A DNA stretch of 64,000 nucleotides from Ignavibacteria bacterium (GTDB taxonomy: Bacteria > Bacteroidota > Ignavibacteria > Ignavibacteriales > Ignavibacteriaceae). This document shows positions 17,044 to 25,598 of this stretch, piece after piece; the stretch's first letter is position 1, and the number at the start of each line of letters is the position of its first letter. The notes beneath the pieces are model-generated. The model was not told the DNA's origin and did not search any database. It worked only from the letters and a program-made list of their open reading frames with translations. The stretch lies in NCBI GenBank assembly GCA_017302895.1, contig JAFLBV010000001.1:1659001-1723000 (forward strand). The letters are read 5' to 3'. A program made the translations under genes and the position numbers.

Positions 17044-17586
17044 GTGAGGTTAGTCGCAGCTACTCTTTTTTTTATAATCGTTTTCTTTACTGATGTGATT
17101 CCTCAGATAGAAATGTGCAACTCAAAATGGGGTGACTCACCTGCAACGGTTAAGAAAAAGGAAAAGTTTAAACTCACTTCTCTTTCCGATGGGTCGCTAA
17201 ATGGTAAGTATTTTTTCCTACTTGAGGAATATAAGGCAACCTATAATTTTTGTTTTGACAAAGAACAAAAATTTAATGAGTTCTGGATAACTGTACAACT
17301 TTCCAAGTCGGATGCTAATGACTATTTCAGAGTGTTCGAAAAGTTAACATCGATCATAGATGCGATATCTTTTAAGCGTGAATGGTGCAAACTACTTTGG
17401 AAAAACAATTCTGTGGAAGAATTATATTCAGACATGCCTGAGTTTTATGGTACCGCATTAGTGTTCGGAATGTGTTCAAAAGTCTGTAATTGGACTAATG
17501 CCCATAGCAATCTATCGATGTTGTTAACAGATGATAATTTAGCGGCTAAACTAATTATCAAAGTATCTCCGATTAATTTAAAGTAA
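17044..17586 (+). CDS. Secreted hypothetical protein expressed from the prophage
   Basis: 180 residues starting at GTG with a strong AAGGAGG before it. The first 25 residues (LVAATLFFIIVFFTDVIPQI) look like a signal peptide. The rest has no recognised family. It sits in the repressor-integrase interval where temperate phages keep genes expressed by the lysogen, so an envelope or exclusion role is possible but not shown. Confidence 0.55.
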   Translation: MRLVAATLFFIIVFFTDVIPQIEMCNSKWGDSPATVKKKEKFKLTSLSDGSLNGKYFFLLEEYKATYNFCFDKEQKFNEFWITVQLSKSDANDYFRVFEKLTSIIDAISFKREWCKLLWKNNSVEELYSDMPEFYGTALVFGMCSKVCNWTNAHSNLSMLLTDDNLAAKLIIKVSPINLK

Positions 17587-17645
17587 AATTGCATAAGTTT
17601 AATAATTTCAAGTAACGGACAAATCAACAAAAACGGGAGGTACTT

Positions 17646-17991
17646 ATGAAAACATTCATAATTTTTATCCTATTTAGCTTTATCGCCTTTTCCCAAACTG
17701 TCTATGTCACAAAATCAGGGGGGAAATATCATACACAAGAGTGGCAGGTATGCTAAGAATGCGACGGCAGTTGATTTAAAGGATGTTGGATCACGCACTG
17801 CCTGTTCAATCTGTGATGCGAGTAAACTTGTCAAAAACTCTGAGACCGGTTCAACTGTAACACCTAAAGACAAAACGGCACCAAAGGAAAAAACAGGTGG
17901 TGGGCAATGCCAAGCAACAACTAAAAAGGGAAAGCAATGTAAGAGAAATGCAAAAGCCGGATCTAATTATTGCTGGCAACATGGTGGTTAA
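17646..17991 (+). pseudogene. Frameshifted small secreted cysteine protein
   Basis: A signal-peptide start at 17646 (MKTFIIFILFSFIAFSQ, with GGGAGG upstream) continues VYVTKSGGKYH and then hits a stop at 17754. The next frame resumes the same family: SGRYAKNATAVDLKDVGSRT, then ACSICDASK, and a C-terminal zinc-like motif CQATTKKGKQCKRNAKAGSN followed by YCWQHGG. One extra base near 17733-17736 would explain it. An open frame also starts at 17704 but lacks a signal. It is either a disrupted gene or a sequencing indel. Confidence 0.55.
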
Positions 17992-17998
17992 AACCAAA

Positions 17999-18046
17999 TA
18001 AAAAACCCCCGCTCGGACGGCCAAATCTCAACGGGGGCTAAACTAT
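17999..18046. terminator. Possible hairpin terminator
   Basis: CCCCCG and CGGGGG arms flank about 20 nt; six A precede the left arm, giving a T tail only if read leftward. On the rightward strand there is no U-run, so it may be a structured spacer before the 70-residue gene. Confidence 0.3.
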
Positions 18047-18065
18047 AACTATAAGGAATACAACA

Positions 18066-18278
18066 ATGATGAATCCTAAAGAACTCAGAATTCAGCGTGA
18101 AAAAATACGCACAATGATTGACATTGCCAAAAAACTTGGTGGCGTCGTGGAAGTAGATGGTGATATTATTTCCGTTGAGGAACTTCTCGAGATGCTGAAT
18201 GATCTCGATGAGCAAATAGCGATCGAAAGCTCGAAACTCGACAATCTCGAATTCTTGCCCAATAGAAAACGCAAATGA
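18066..18278 (+). CDS. Small hypothetical protein coupled to the integrase
   Basis: 70 residues: a basic N-terminal helix (MNPKELRIQREKIRTMIDIA), then a short strand (GVVEVDGDIISVEE) and an acidic helix. The stop overlaps the integrase ATG (ATGA). It may be a small regulator of integration; no family is recognised. Confidence 0.55.
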   Translation: MMNPKELRIQREKIRTMIDIAKKLGGVVEVDGDIISVEELLEMLNDLDEQIAIESSKLDNLEFLPNRKRK

Positions 18279-19540
18279 AAATACGAGGACTCTACATACA
18301 AAAACGGAGTCCTTTCTACTGGTTGCGATATTATGATAAACTGGAGCCCGACCCGAAGAAAAAATCCAAGTCGATCTGCACTAAAATTGAAATATCAAGT
18401 GCAGATCTTCGAAGGATCGAGGAAGCTGCTCTTCAAAATACCCGTCCAGTACTTAAAGGAACTCCCGAAGTACGAGCTTTTGCGGATGCTTTTCGTAAAG
18501 GTCTCCATGAAATCTGGGTACAGAACCGGTTAAAGATGAAACTGCAATACCAGCTGCTTTTATCAGATGCATATAAGGAGTTTGTTACCGAGCGTTCCAT
18601 CCCCGGGAAAAAAGATCAACTGCGTGAACGATCAATAATCAATTATGGTATTGCGATTGAACATCTGATTGCAGCTTGCGGAGATAGGGAAGTTCATACC
18701 TACTCTCAAGAAGATTTTCATAAGTTACTACACTATTTTCAGGATTATAAATTCAAGGGGATTAAGGAGAAGGACGGAACTGTCTCAGTTAAGTTGCTCA
18801 GTCAGACGACTCGAAGTATATATGTCAGAACTCTAAAATCTCTGTGGGCGCACTTTCTCAAAAAAGGACTTGCAAGGGAGCAGATTTTTGAAAATCTAAG
18901 AGTTGAAGATGCGGATCCTGAGCCGATCCCCTTGGACGACATGTGGCGTATTTTGAGTCAGCTAAAGAATAATTCAAATTATCCAAATGCTTATGCAATC
19001 ATCAGGTTCTTATTTCTTACCGGTTGCAGGGTGTCCAGTGCAATGGTCCAGCTTAAGGAGAACATCGATTTCAATGAGAAAGTGATCAAGATTCAGAATG
19101 TCAAAAGTGGAAGAAGGAAGGGGAGAGAGATTTACTTGTTCCCACTTTATGGGGAGCTCGAATTTCTACTTAGAGAAGAGATGGGCGTCAATCCGGGAGA
19201 TACTGGAAGGTTGTTCGGTCACTTCAAGATTAACGAACTGGATTACACATCACCGCTTGGATTTTGGGATCGGCTAATGAATACATTAGCAAAGCATGGA
19301 CACATCAAGAAAAAATATACACTCAAACAAATCAGGTCAACTGCGGCGTCCTACTTCATTAATAATTTAAGGTTCGATATCTACCGGGTAAAAAAACTTC
19401 TTGATCATTCAGATGTTAAAGTGACTGAGAGGAACTACATTCGTTATGATGTCGAACTGGTTAGACAAGTCTTAGATGAGGAAATGAAGATGAGCAAACT
19501 TCTTCGAAATTCTCTCGAAGATGGTATAACAGAAGTATAA
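18275..19540 (+). CDS. int: Tyrosine-type prophage integrase
   Basis: 421 residues. Arm-binding N-terminus, core-binding SAM-like domain (about 95-220), then the catalytic domain: Arg252 in TGCRVSS, a Lys in the VKSGRRKGRE hairpin, Arg354 in TLKQIRSTAAS (the usual His of the HxxR box is Lys here), His in LLDHSDVKVTE and the nucleophile Tyr388 in ERNYIRY. It inserts and excises the prophage at the tRNA fragment that begins about 80 nt downstream. Confidence 0.9.
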   Translation: MKIRGLYIQKRSPFYWLRYYDKLEPDPKKKSKSICTKIEISSADLRRIEEAALQNTRPVLKGTPEVRAFADAFRKGLHEIWVQNRLKMKLQYQLLLSDAYKEFVTERSIPGKKDQLRERSIINYGIAIEHLIAACGDREVHTYSQEDFHKLLHYFQDYKFKGIKEKDGTVSVKLLSQTTRSIYVRTLKSLWAHFLKKGLAREQIFENLRVEDADPEPIPLDDMWRILSQLKNNSNYPNAYAIIRFLFLTGCRVSSAMVQLKENIDFNEKVIKIQNVKSGRRKGREIYLFPLYGELEFLLREEMGVNPGDTGRLFGHFKINELDYTSPLGFWDRLMNTLAKHGHIKKKYTLKQIRSTAASYFINNLRFDIYRVKKLLDHSDVKVTERNYIRYDVELVRQVLDEEMKMSKLLRNSLEDGITEV

Positions 19541-19620
19541 CAGACGGCAATTAAAACGAGCGTAAATAGTGGGTAAAAATTCCAAAAAAATGCGATTTTG
19601 GGCTATAATGAGGCTTTTTC

Positions 19621-19668
19621 TTACTCTTAATCATCAGGTCGCGGGTTCGAGTCCCGCAAGGTGCACCA
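19621..19668 (+). other. att: Prophage attachment site: 3' half of a tRNA gene
   Basis: The sequence contains a CTCTTAA anticodon-type loop (CTT, Lys), a perfect T arm (GCGGG, TTCGAGT, CCCGC) and an acceptor 3' strand ending GCACCA. No D arm or 5' acceptor strand precedes it: the upstream AT-rich DNA does not pair. This is the displaced tRNA end left by integration. The intact tRNA should be at the other prophage boundary, outside the window. Confidence 0.8.
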
Positions 19669-19670
19669 GG

Positions 19671-19701
19671 AAAGCTCTCAATGTTATTGGGGGCTTTTTT
19701 T
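19671..19701 (+). terminator. Rho-independent terminator of the tRNA
   Basis: AAAGCTCTCAAT, GTT, ATTGGGGGCT and then TTTTTTT: a hairpin with G-T pairs and a U-run, directly after CCA. It belonged to the original tRNA gene and now insulates the prophage from the kinase gene. Confidence 0.75.
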
Positions 19702-19766
19702 GTTAGGTTGATACCTGACCGGATCGTTGTAATTTATTCAATTCGTTTTGCATACAGGAGAGAGAA

Positions 19767-21431
19767 ATGCAAGAGAATGAAATGTCAACAGAATTGAACT
19801 CACTTCAGGAAAAGTTTGACCGGCTTCTGAAAAGGAACGAAGAAATGTTGGAGGAGCACCGGAAGGAACTTTTAATCCACAGGAAGCATGAAACCCTTTT
19901 GAAAGAGTTGGGAGGACTCACAAAAATAGGACTGTGGGAGGTTGACACCAACACCCGCGAGGTTTTTTGGACCGATGAGGTGAGGATGATTCATGAGGTT
20001 GACATGTCTTATAAACCCGGGCTGGAAACGGCATTACACTTTTATGTTCCGGAATCGAGAGCGATAGTGGAGGAGGCTCTTGCACGGTCGGCAAAGACAG
20101 GCGAAATATTCGATTTGGAACTGGAACTGATCTCAGCGAAGGGAGTCAGAAAACAGGTAAGGGTTATTGGGAGAACTGACATTGATGCGGGGATGATCTA
20201 CGGTACAATTCAGGATATTACTGAACAAAAACTTATTCAGGACACCCAGCTTTTTTTAATCAACAGCAGATACCTCGGAAAAAGGGAGACATTTTTCGAA
20301 TCGCTTGCCCGGTTCCTTTCTGAAAGTTTGAGTATGGAGTTCGTATGTATTGACAGACTCATCGGCGGGAATCTTGCAGCAAGAACTCTGGCGATGTATT
20401 ACAATGGAAAGTTTGACGACAATATCGAATATACCCTTAAAGAGACACTGTGCGGGGAAGTCGTTGGCAAAAACATCTGTTTTTATCCAAAGGGAGTCCG
20501 GCATCTTTTCCCTTACGATCAGGCTCTGCAGGATATGTCTGCAGAGAGTTATGTGGGAACCACACTTTGGAGTTCTGACGGCAAACCGATTGGATTGATC
20601 GCTGTGATAGGTGAAAGACCTCTGGAAGATCATCACCTGGCGGAAACAATTCTAAATCTTGTTTCTACACGCGCAGCGGGAGAACTCGAAAGAAGTGAAG
20701 TGGAATATCAGTTGAAACTGAGGCAGGAGGAGCTGGAGAAACAAATAACTCTGAAAGACAAGTTTTTCTCGATCATAGCCCATGATCTGAGAAATCCTTT
20801 TCATGCGTTTTTGAATCTTACCGAGATAATGGCTTATGAAGGGGAGGAGCTTAAGGTTTCGGAGATGCTACGATTGAGCAGGGATTTGAACAACAGTGCA
20901 AAAAACCTGTTCAACCTTCTCAACAATCTTTTGGAGTGGTCGAAACTTCAACAAGGGATTCTGACTTTCAACTCTGAAAAAATTCAGCTTAATGAGTTAA
21001 TTCTGCAGCATGTTGAATTGGAAAATGGGCAGGCGAGCCAAAAAGAGATTACTATAACCACTGATCTGGCTGACGATGTTGTGGTCGATGGTGACAGGAA
21101 CATGTTAAATTCAGTAGTTCTCAACCTGCTCTCCAATGCCATCAAGTTCAGTAATAAAGGGGGCACAATCCTGATTAAATCCGGTTTGAGGGATGATAAC
21201 TTTGTCGAAGTGATGGTCCAGGATCAGGGAATCGGAATTCCGGAGGCTATTTTGAACAATCTTTTCAAGATTGAAGAAAAAACCGGAAGATTGGGTACTG
21301 CCGGAGAAAAAAGCAGTGGCCTGGGTCTCCTTCTCTGTAAAGAGTTTGTCGAAAAACATGGCGGCAGGTTATGGATCGAAAGCACAATCGGACAGGGGAG
21401 CAGATTCTTTTTTACGATGAAGAAAGGTTAG
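19767..21431 (+). CDS. PAS-GAF sensor histidine kinase
   Basis: 554 residues without membrane segments, so cytoplasmic. An N-terminal coiled coil (1-45) leads to a PAS domain (about 45-155, GLWEVDTNTREVFWTDEVRM), a GAF domain (165-310), HisKA with phospho-acceptor His339 in FFSIIAHDLRNP, and HATPase_c with the N box (LLSNAIKFSNKGG), G1 box (VQDQGIGIPEAIL) and GLGLLLCKEF. GGAGAGAA precedes the ATG. No response regulator is adjacent, so it is an orphan kinase. Confidence 0.9.
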   Translation: MQENEMSTELNSLQEKFDRLLKRNEEMLEEHRKELLIHRKHETLLKELGGLTKIGLWEVDTNTREVFWTDEVRMIHEVDMSYKPGLETALHFYVPESRAIVEEALARSAKTGEIFDLELELISAKGVRKQVRVIGRTDIDAGMIYGTIQDITEQKLIQDTQLFLINSRYLGKRETFFESLARFLSESLSMEFVCIDRLIGGNLAARTLAMYYNGKFDDNIEYTLKETLCGEVVGKNICFYPKGVRHLFPYDQALQDMSAESYVGTTLWSSDGKPIGLIAVIGERPLEDHHLAETILNLVSTRAAGELERSEVEYQLKLRQEELEKQITLKDKFFSIIAHDLRNPFHAFLNLTEIMAYEGEELKVSEMLRLSRDLNNSAKNLFNLLNNLLEWSKLQQGILTFNSEKIQLNELILQHVELENGQASQKEITITTDLADDVVVDGDRNMLNSVVLNLLSNAIKFSNKGGTILIKSGLRDDNFVEVMVQDQGIGIPEAILNNLFKIEEKTGRLGTAGEKSSGLGLLLCKEFVEKHGGRLWIESTIGQGSRFFFTMKKG

Positions 21432-21487
21432 GTATGAGGTATGAGTTATGAGTTATGAGTTATGAGTTATGAGTTATGAGTTATTAC
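21432..21487 (+). repeat. GAGTTAT tandem phrase repeat
   Basis: Seven-base unit GAGTTAT is repeated about six times after a GAGGTAT variant, directly after the kinase stop. The same phrase occurs at 25912, 26027 and inside the methyltransferase gene at 43081. Confidence 0.7.
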
Positions 21488-21491
21488 TTTG

Positions 21492-21579
21492 AAGGCTGAA
21501 AAATCAATAGCCTGTGGTTTCAACGACGGGAGGGAAGGCTGAAAAATCAATTGCCTGGTGGTTTCAACGACGGGAGGGA
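21492..21579 (-). repeat. Two copies of a palindromic interspersed repeat
   Basis: Two near-identical units of about 43 nt, each with AAGGCTGAAAAATCAAT then a CCTGTGGTTTCAAC core. In reverse they match copies at 22373 and 24737, whose core CCTGTGGTT..AACCACAGG is palindromic. REP-like. Confidence 0.7.
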
Positions 21580-21666
21580 AAATTCCATATCACATTGTTT
21601 GGTGTAAAGATTTTGTATATTGTTTGTTGAATAAAACAAAAACAGTTCACAAAAAAAGGAACAGAC

Positions 21667-22323
21667 ATGAAAAAGATATATACACTTCTTTTCATATTAG
21701 CTTTAGTGCCGTTAACATTTGGTCAGATAGTGCCAAAATTTGGATTGGGAATTAATGGCGGAGTAGCAATACCTTCCGGTGATATGGGCGACATCTACAA
21801 AACGGGTGTTGGCGGGAGTGTCACATTTGTATTACCACTACCAATTCCTGTGGAACTTTCCGCTTCGATTGGTTACTACTCATTCAAATTTAACAACGAT
21901 TATTTTGCAACCCAGTTGAAAACCTACACAGGCTCAACGCCCGTTGTTGATGTTGATGCTCCGTTGAATCTGATTCCATTGACGGTAAATGCGAGATATT
22001 ACATGACCCCAATCGGCATCCGTCCATATGGTGAAGTGAATGTCGGTATCGGCATCGCTTCTTTGAAAAATGTTTTCCTCCAGGGTTCCGGAAACTCGAT
22101 GTCAATAAAGACCGAAGACAAATCAGAAACCAAACAGTACCTCGCTGCAGGTGTTGGTGTTCTTATCGGTGTAGGAATTGTAGCCGATATCGATGTTAAT
22201 ATCCGCTATGCACTTCTCGGACAGGAATTCAGCCAGATGACCACAACGGGTAACACGGTTTCCTATTCCTCTTCATCAGGTTCATACCTCGGAATAAATG
22301 CAGGCCTCAGACTTAAATTATAA
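21667..22323 (+). CDS. Outer-membrane beta-barrel-like protein
   Basis: 218 residues with a signal peptide (MKKIYTLLFILALVPLTFGQ) and a body of alternating glycine/aromatic strands (KFGLGINGGVAIPSGDMGDI; YYSFKFNNDYF; RYYMTPIGIRPYGEVNVGIG) ending GLRLKL, as in OmpA/OmpW-like eight-stranded barrels of Bacteroidota. Predicted outer-membrane location; ligand unknown. A TTG..TATATTGTTTG pair at about 21598-21630 could be its promoter. Confidence 0.7.
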   Translation: MKKIYTLLFILALVPLTFGQIVPKFGLGINGGVAIPSGDMGDIYKTGVGGSVTFVLPLPIPVELSASIGYYSFKFNNDYFATQLKTYTGSTPVVDVDAPLNLIPLTVNARYYMTPIGIRPYGEVNVGIGIASLKNVFLQGSGNSMSIKTEDKSETKQYLAAGVGVLIGVGIVADIDVNIRYALLGQEFSQMTTTGNTVSYSSSSGSYLGINAGLRLKL

Positions 22324-22331
22324 CTTTTTTT

Positions 22332-22370
22332 GAGGGATGCAGAATGTTGTAAATCTGCGTCCCTCTAAAT
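22332..22370 (+). terminator. Hairpin after the barrel gene
   Basis: GAGGGATGCAGA and TCTGCGTCCCTC form a 12-nt stem around a 9-nt loop, followed by a T-rich stretch. Likely terminator of the outer-membrane protein gene. Confidence 0.55.
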
Positions 22371-22495
22371 TTTCTCTCCCTGTGGTTGAAACCAACAGGC
22401 TATTGTTCTCAGCCCTCAGCCTTCGTTATTCAACCCTCGCTATTCAGCCTTCGCAATTCATCCTTCGCTATTCAGCCTTCGTTATTCAGCCATCT
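22371..22495 (+). repeat. Interspersed repeat plus TTCGNTATTCAGCC phrase repeat
   Basis: Starts with a copy of the CCTGTGGTTGAAACC palindrome family, then four to five variants of CCTTCGTTATTCAGCC in tandem. No gene is visible here. Confidence 0.6.
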
Positions 22496-22596
22496 TCAAA
22501 AATTGAAACAAAATCTAATTTGTTTTGTTTAAGATAATCAAAGGTTTTTATCTTTGGAATTTAGATTTTTAATATTCAATTTAATCGAGGTATAAT

Positions 22597-23016
22597 ATGC
22601 GCACAAAAACTTTTCTACTTTTCGTTTTCCTTTTAACCGGAATGGCTTTCTCTCAGCAGGGAGGAACCGGGAGAATAACTTTTGACGATGTCAAATGGTT
22701 ATTAACAAGTTCATCTGAAAAATCGATGTGGGCCGATCTAGCCAGATGGGGTTACGAGAGAATTACTGCGACTGATTTTAAGAAAGGTTCTGAAATATTT
22801 AAAATAATACCTGAAGCAGATGGAACGGGTTACTACTACTCTGAAGGTAATGCATCTAGCTCCCGGCGCGAGGAGATGAGAGCTCAGGCCATCAAAGCCG
22901 GGCTTAAAGAAACTGTAAATAATGATGACGGCCGACTCATAATCCTGGAAGGGAACGGCTTCTCAGTTTCGATCAGGCGGGGGCCGGGTATAATCATCAG
23001 AAAATTGAAGAAATAA
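22597..23016 (+). CDS. Small secreted protein, tandem paralogue 1
   Basis: 139 residues: signal peptide FLLFVFLLTGMAFSQ after MRTKT, then a small domain (ITFDDVKWLLTSSSEKSMWA), a motif KKGSEIFKIIPEADGTGYYY and a C-terminal GNGFSVSIRRGPGIIIRKL. First of four related genes, each with the same leader (TTTAATCGAGGTATAAT) before the ATG. Exported, probably periplasmic or surface. The family is not recognised. Confidence 0.7.
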   Translation: MRTKTFLLFVFLLTGMAFSQQGGTGRITFDDVKWLLTSSSEKSMWADLARWGYERITATDFKKGSEIFKIIPEADGTGYYYSEGNASSSRREEMRAQAIKAGLKETVNNDDGRLIILEGNGFSVSIRRGPGIIIRKLKK

Positions 23017-23120
23017 CAGGCTTTTCCCATTGAAAATATTTTATTTGGTTTGTTTGTAATACCGGCAGCTACATGCTTTTGCAGGCTCTCACTTGAATTT
23101 TCATTTAATCGAGGTATAAT

Positions 23121-23570
23121 ATGAGTACAAAAACACTTCTTCTTTTCTTCTTATTTATGGGTTCGTATCTGTTTGCTCAACCCGCCCAACCACTTTACTG
23201 GTCTGAGATCAAAAAAGTAATGTCATCCTCCACTGACATCAACGAACTTGTCGAGAAGGTCAAATCTCTGAATAAAGGTTTTGAGGTTACCGGAGCGATC
23301 AGTGATAAAGGGACGAAATTCTCCAATGGCAGATTCCAATTCACGCTCTCATCCAGCGACGCACTGGTGATCTACGACGAGACTATCGACAAATACGGAA
23401 TCATCAGGAAGCCGGACCTTCTCACTGAAGTTAAAGTCGAAGGTCTCAAGGAAGATTTGGGGAGCCGACCATCAGAAATTTCGATGAGCAAGTGGCCTTG
23501 GACATTTTTGCAAAAAGAGGGTAAGCAGAAGGGCAAAAGCAATGTAAGAATTATATATAACAAGAAGTAA
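23121..23570 (+). CDS. Small secreted protein, tandem paralogue 2
   Basis: 149 residues, the most diverged of the four. Signal peptide after MSTKTLLLFFLFMGSYLFAQ; the body keeps the order of the others (an early helix SEIKKVMSSSTDINELVEKV, then GTKFSNGRFQFTLSSSDALV). It ends in a basic KGKSNVRIIYNKK. Same GAGGTATAAT leader. Confidence 0.65.
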   Translation: MSTKTLLLFFLFMGSYLFAQPAQPLYWSEIKKVMSSSTDINELVEKVKSLNKGFEVTGAISDKGTKFSNGRFQFTLSSSDALVIYDETIDKYGIIRKPDLLTEVKVEGLKEDLGSRPSEISMSKWPWTFLQKEGKQKGKSNVRIIYNKK

Positions 23571-23679
23571 AAGCGGCTTTCCTTTAGGAATGCATTTCGG
23601 AATATTGAGGGAATTGGCGCGATCTAATCACCCGGCTACCCGACACAAACTTATTCATCAAATTTAATCGAGGTATAAT

Positions 23680-24093
23680 ATGCGTACAAAAACACTTCTA
23701 TTGTTTATTTTTCTTTTAACCGGAATGGCTTTCTCTCAGCAGGGGGGTGGTAAGGAGAGGATCGATTTCTCGATGATCACCGTAATTCTGAGATTGCAAC
23801 ATATCGAGAGTATTAAAACCTATTTGGAAGAATCAGGCTACAAAAATATGGATGGAGTGAACTTCCAGAATAAGAATCACAAATTTGTAATCACATCTGT
23901 AACCGACAAAGGCCCATTTACTTACTCCGAGTCAATCGATGACAAGGCGAGATATGATGAATTGCTTAAAGACGCCCTTGAGTATGGATTGGTGGTCAAA
24001 ACCAAAAATTCCAGGGGCGAGTACGAATTAAAGGGAAGAGGCTTCCAGGTAAGTATTTCCAAGGGATATTTCGTGATGGAAAAACTTAAGTAG
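23680..24093 (+). CDS. Small secreted protein, tandem paralogue 3
   Basis: 137 residues. The signal peptide is nearly identical to paralogues 1 and 4 (LLLFIFLLTGMAFSQ). The mature part shares the plan: a helix (LRLQHIESIKTYLEESGYKN), GPFTYSESIDDKARYDELLK and a terminal GRGFQVSISKGYFVMEKL. Same leader. The signal and leader are better conserved than the body. Confidence 0.68.
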   Translation: MRTKTLLLFIFLLTGMAFSQQGGGKERIDFSMITVILRLQHIESIKTYLEESGYKNMDGVNFQNKNHKFVITSVTDKGPFTYSESIDDKARYDELLKDALEYGLVVKTKNSRGEYELKGRGFQVSISKGYFVMEKLK

Positions 24094-24150
24094 CGGTTCA
24101 TTGTTCCAATTGAAATATTAATGATCACCTAAATTTAATCGAGGTACAAA

Positions 24151-24567
24151 ATGCGTACAAAAACACTTCTTCTTTTTGTTTTTCTTTTAACCGGAATGGC
24201 TTTTTCACAGGATGGAGGGACCGGATACATTTCTTTTGAAAATATCACCCTTTTGCTCACACAGAATAATTACAAAATGAGAGCAACTCTGAAAGAGTGG
24301 GGTTATGAAAGCAAAACAGGTAAAGAATGGAAGAAAGGTGAGGAGTTGTTTCAACTTTTACCGGAGGCAGATGGTAAAGCATACTATTACACTGAAACGC
24401 GCCCATCGACAGAACGGCGTGCGGAGATAATAACCCAATGCAAAAACGCCGGACTTAAAGTTGAAAGAGAGGTTGGAAACTCTTATATCTTATTAAAAGG
24501 TTCCGGTTATGTTGTTGATATATCTACAAACGCGGGCATAAAAATAAAAAAACTTAGGCAGAAGTAG
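24151..24567 (+). CDS. Small secreted protein, tandem paralogue 4
   Basis: 138 residues, closest to paralogue 1: KKGEELFQLLPEADGKAYYY aligns with KKGSEIFKIIPEADGTGYYY, and GSGYVVDISTNAGIKIKKL with the C-terminus of paralogue 1. Leader TTTAATCGAGGTACAAA before the ATG. Last gene before the repeat field. Confidence 0.7.
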   Translation: MRTKTLLLFVFLLTGMAFSQDGGTGYISFENITLLLTQNNYKMRATLKEWGYESKTGKEWKKGEELFQLLPEADGKAYYYTETRPSTERRAEIITQCKNAGLKVEREVGNSYILLKGSGYVVDISTNAGIKIKKLRQK

Positions 24568-25283
24568 GTAATTTTCCCCTTATATTTTGGTATGAAAATA
24601 CCGGCAATTTCCTTTGCTCTTGAGCTTTTGGTGACATAAAAGCTATGATCTATGAACTATGAGCTATTCTCAGTCTTGAATTTCGGAAAAGGAGCGACAA
24701 TCGTCCTCGATTGTCCTGCCGACAGCTTTTGGGAAATTTTCTCTCCCTGTGGTTAAAACCACAGGCTATCGTTTTCAGCCCTCATCTGCGTAAATCTGCC
24801 TCATCTGCGTGCATCTGCGTCCCCTACCCATATGTCGCCACAAGGGCTCTTTTTGGTTTGGTAATCTGATTTCTACCCACATGTCGCCACAAGGGCTCTA
24901 TGCGTAAATCCGTTTAATCTGCGTCCCCTACCCATATGTCGCCACAAGGGCTCTTTTTGGTTTGGTAATCTGATTTCTACCCACATGTCGCCACAAGGGC
25001 TCTTTTTGGTTTGGTAATCTGATTTCTACCCACATGTCGCCACAAGGGCTCTCTTTGCGATCTTTGCGTTCTCTGCGGTTTGACAAAAATCCTTCCGTGA
25101 AATTCGTGTTAAGTCCGTGAAATCCGTGGAACCATTAACACAATCTGCGAAAATCTGTTAAATCTGCGTGTATCTGCGTCCCCTTTATTTTTCAAACCTC
25201 AAATTTTCATATTTTTTTCTTAATTTAATGTTGTCATTCATTTCTATTTTTAATGCCACACGGGAGCAAGGCAGAGACATATA
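24568..25283. repeat. Repeat field, left part
   Basis: No gene is visible. It holds a CTATGAACTATGAG phrase (24640-24665), the hairpin GACAATCG/CGATTGTC (24697-24716), a CCTGTGGTTAAAACCACAGG palindrome (24747), five copies of CCCAYATGTCGCCACAAGGG (24826-25050), and ATCTGCGT / ATCCGTG phrases up to about 25190. Confidence 0.75.
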
Positions 25284-25598
25284 ATGAAAAGCAAACAGGT
25301 AAAATCAAAAAAACGGGTAGCTGATCATGGTGAAGTATTCACTTCCGAGAGGGAGGTGAACGGCATGCTCGACCTCATAAAACAGGAAACCGAACGAATC
25401 GAATCACGATTCCTTGAACCCGCATGCGGTACAGGGAATTTCCTCGCCGAAATACTCAACAGAAAACTTAAGAATAAATTTAATAGACGCAGTTCCACGG
25501 ATGTGAGAATTCGCCTGGGCGAATGGCATGTTCGTAGAAAATGTATCGACCAATCCCAAGAGAGCTATTATGGCGACACAAAAAGCTATGAACTTTGA
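25284..25598 (+). pseudogene. Truncated adenine-type DNA methyltransferase (restriction-modification remnant)
   Basis: Residues 1-70 read as the start of a type I/II-like modification methylase: RVADHGEVFTSEREVNGMLD and then ESRFLEPACGTGNFLAEILN with the SAM motif I. After NRKLKNKFN the reading runs into repeat DNA (RLGEWHVRRKC, the REP-like unit) and stops, with no NPPY catalytic box. The rest of the gene is gone. A relic of an R-M system next to a DUF262 island. Confidence 0.75.

Noticed and set aside
19621-19668. Functional tRNA gene
   Set aside because: Only the 3' half is present; no D arm, no 5' acceptor strand, and the anticodon stem does not pair.
21558-21755. Possible IS200/Y1 transposase start (YHIVWC)
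   Set aside because: Only six residues match the IS200 TnpA beginning, the frame has no HUH motif, and the DNA overlaps the promoter of the barrel gene. Chance is likely.
24826-25050. CRISPR-like array
   Set aside because: Units are spaced about 50 nt but the spacers are themselves repeated (TTTTTGGTTTGGTAATCTGA), the units vary, and no cas gene is near. REP-like repeats explain it better.
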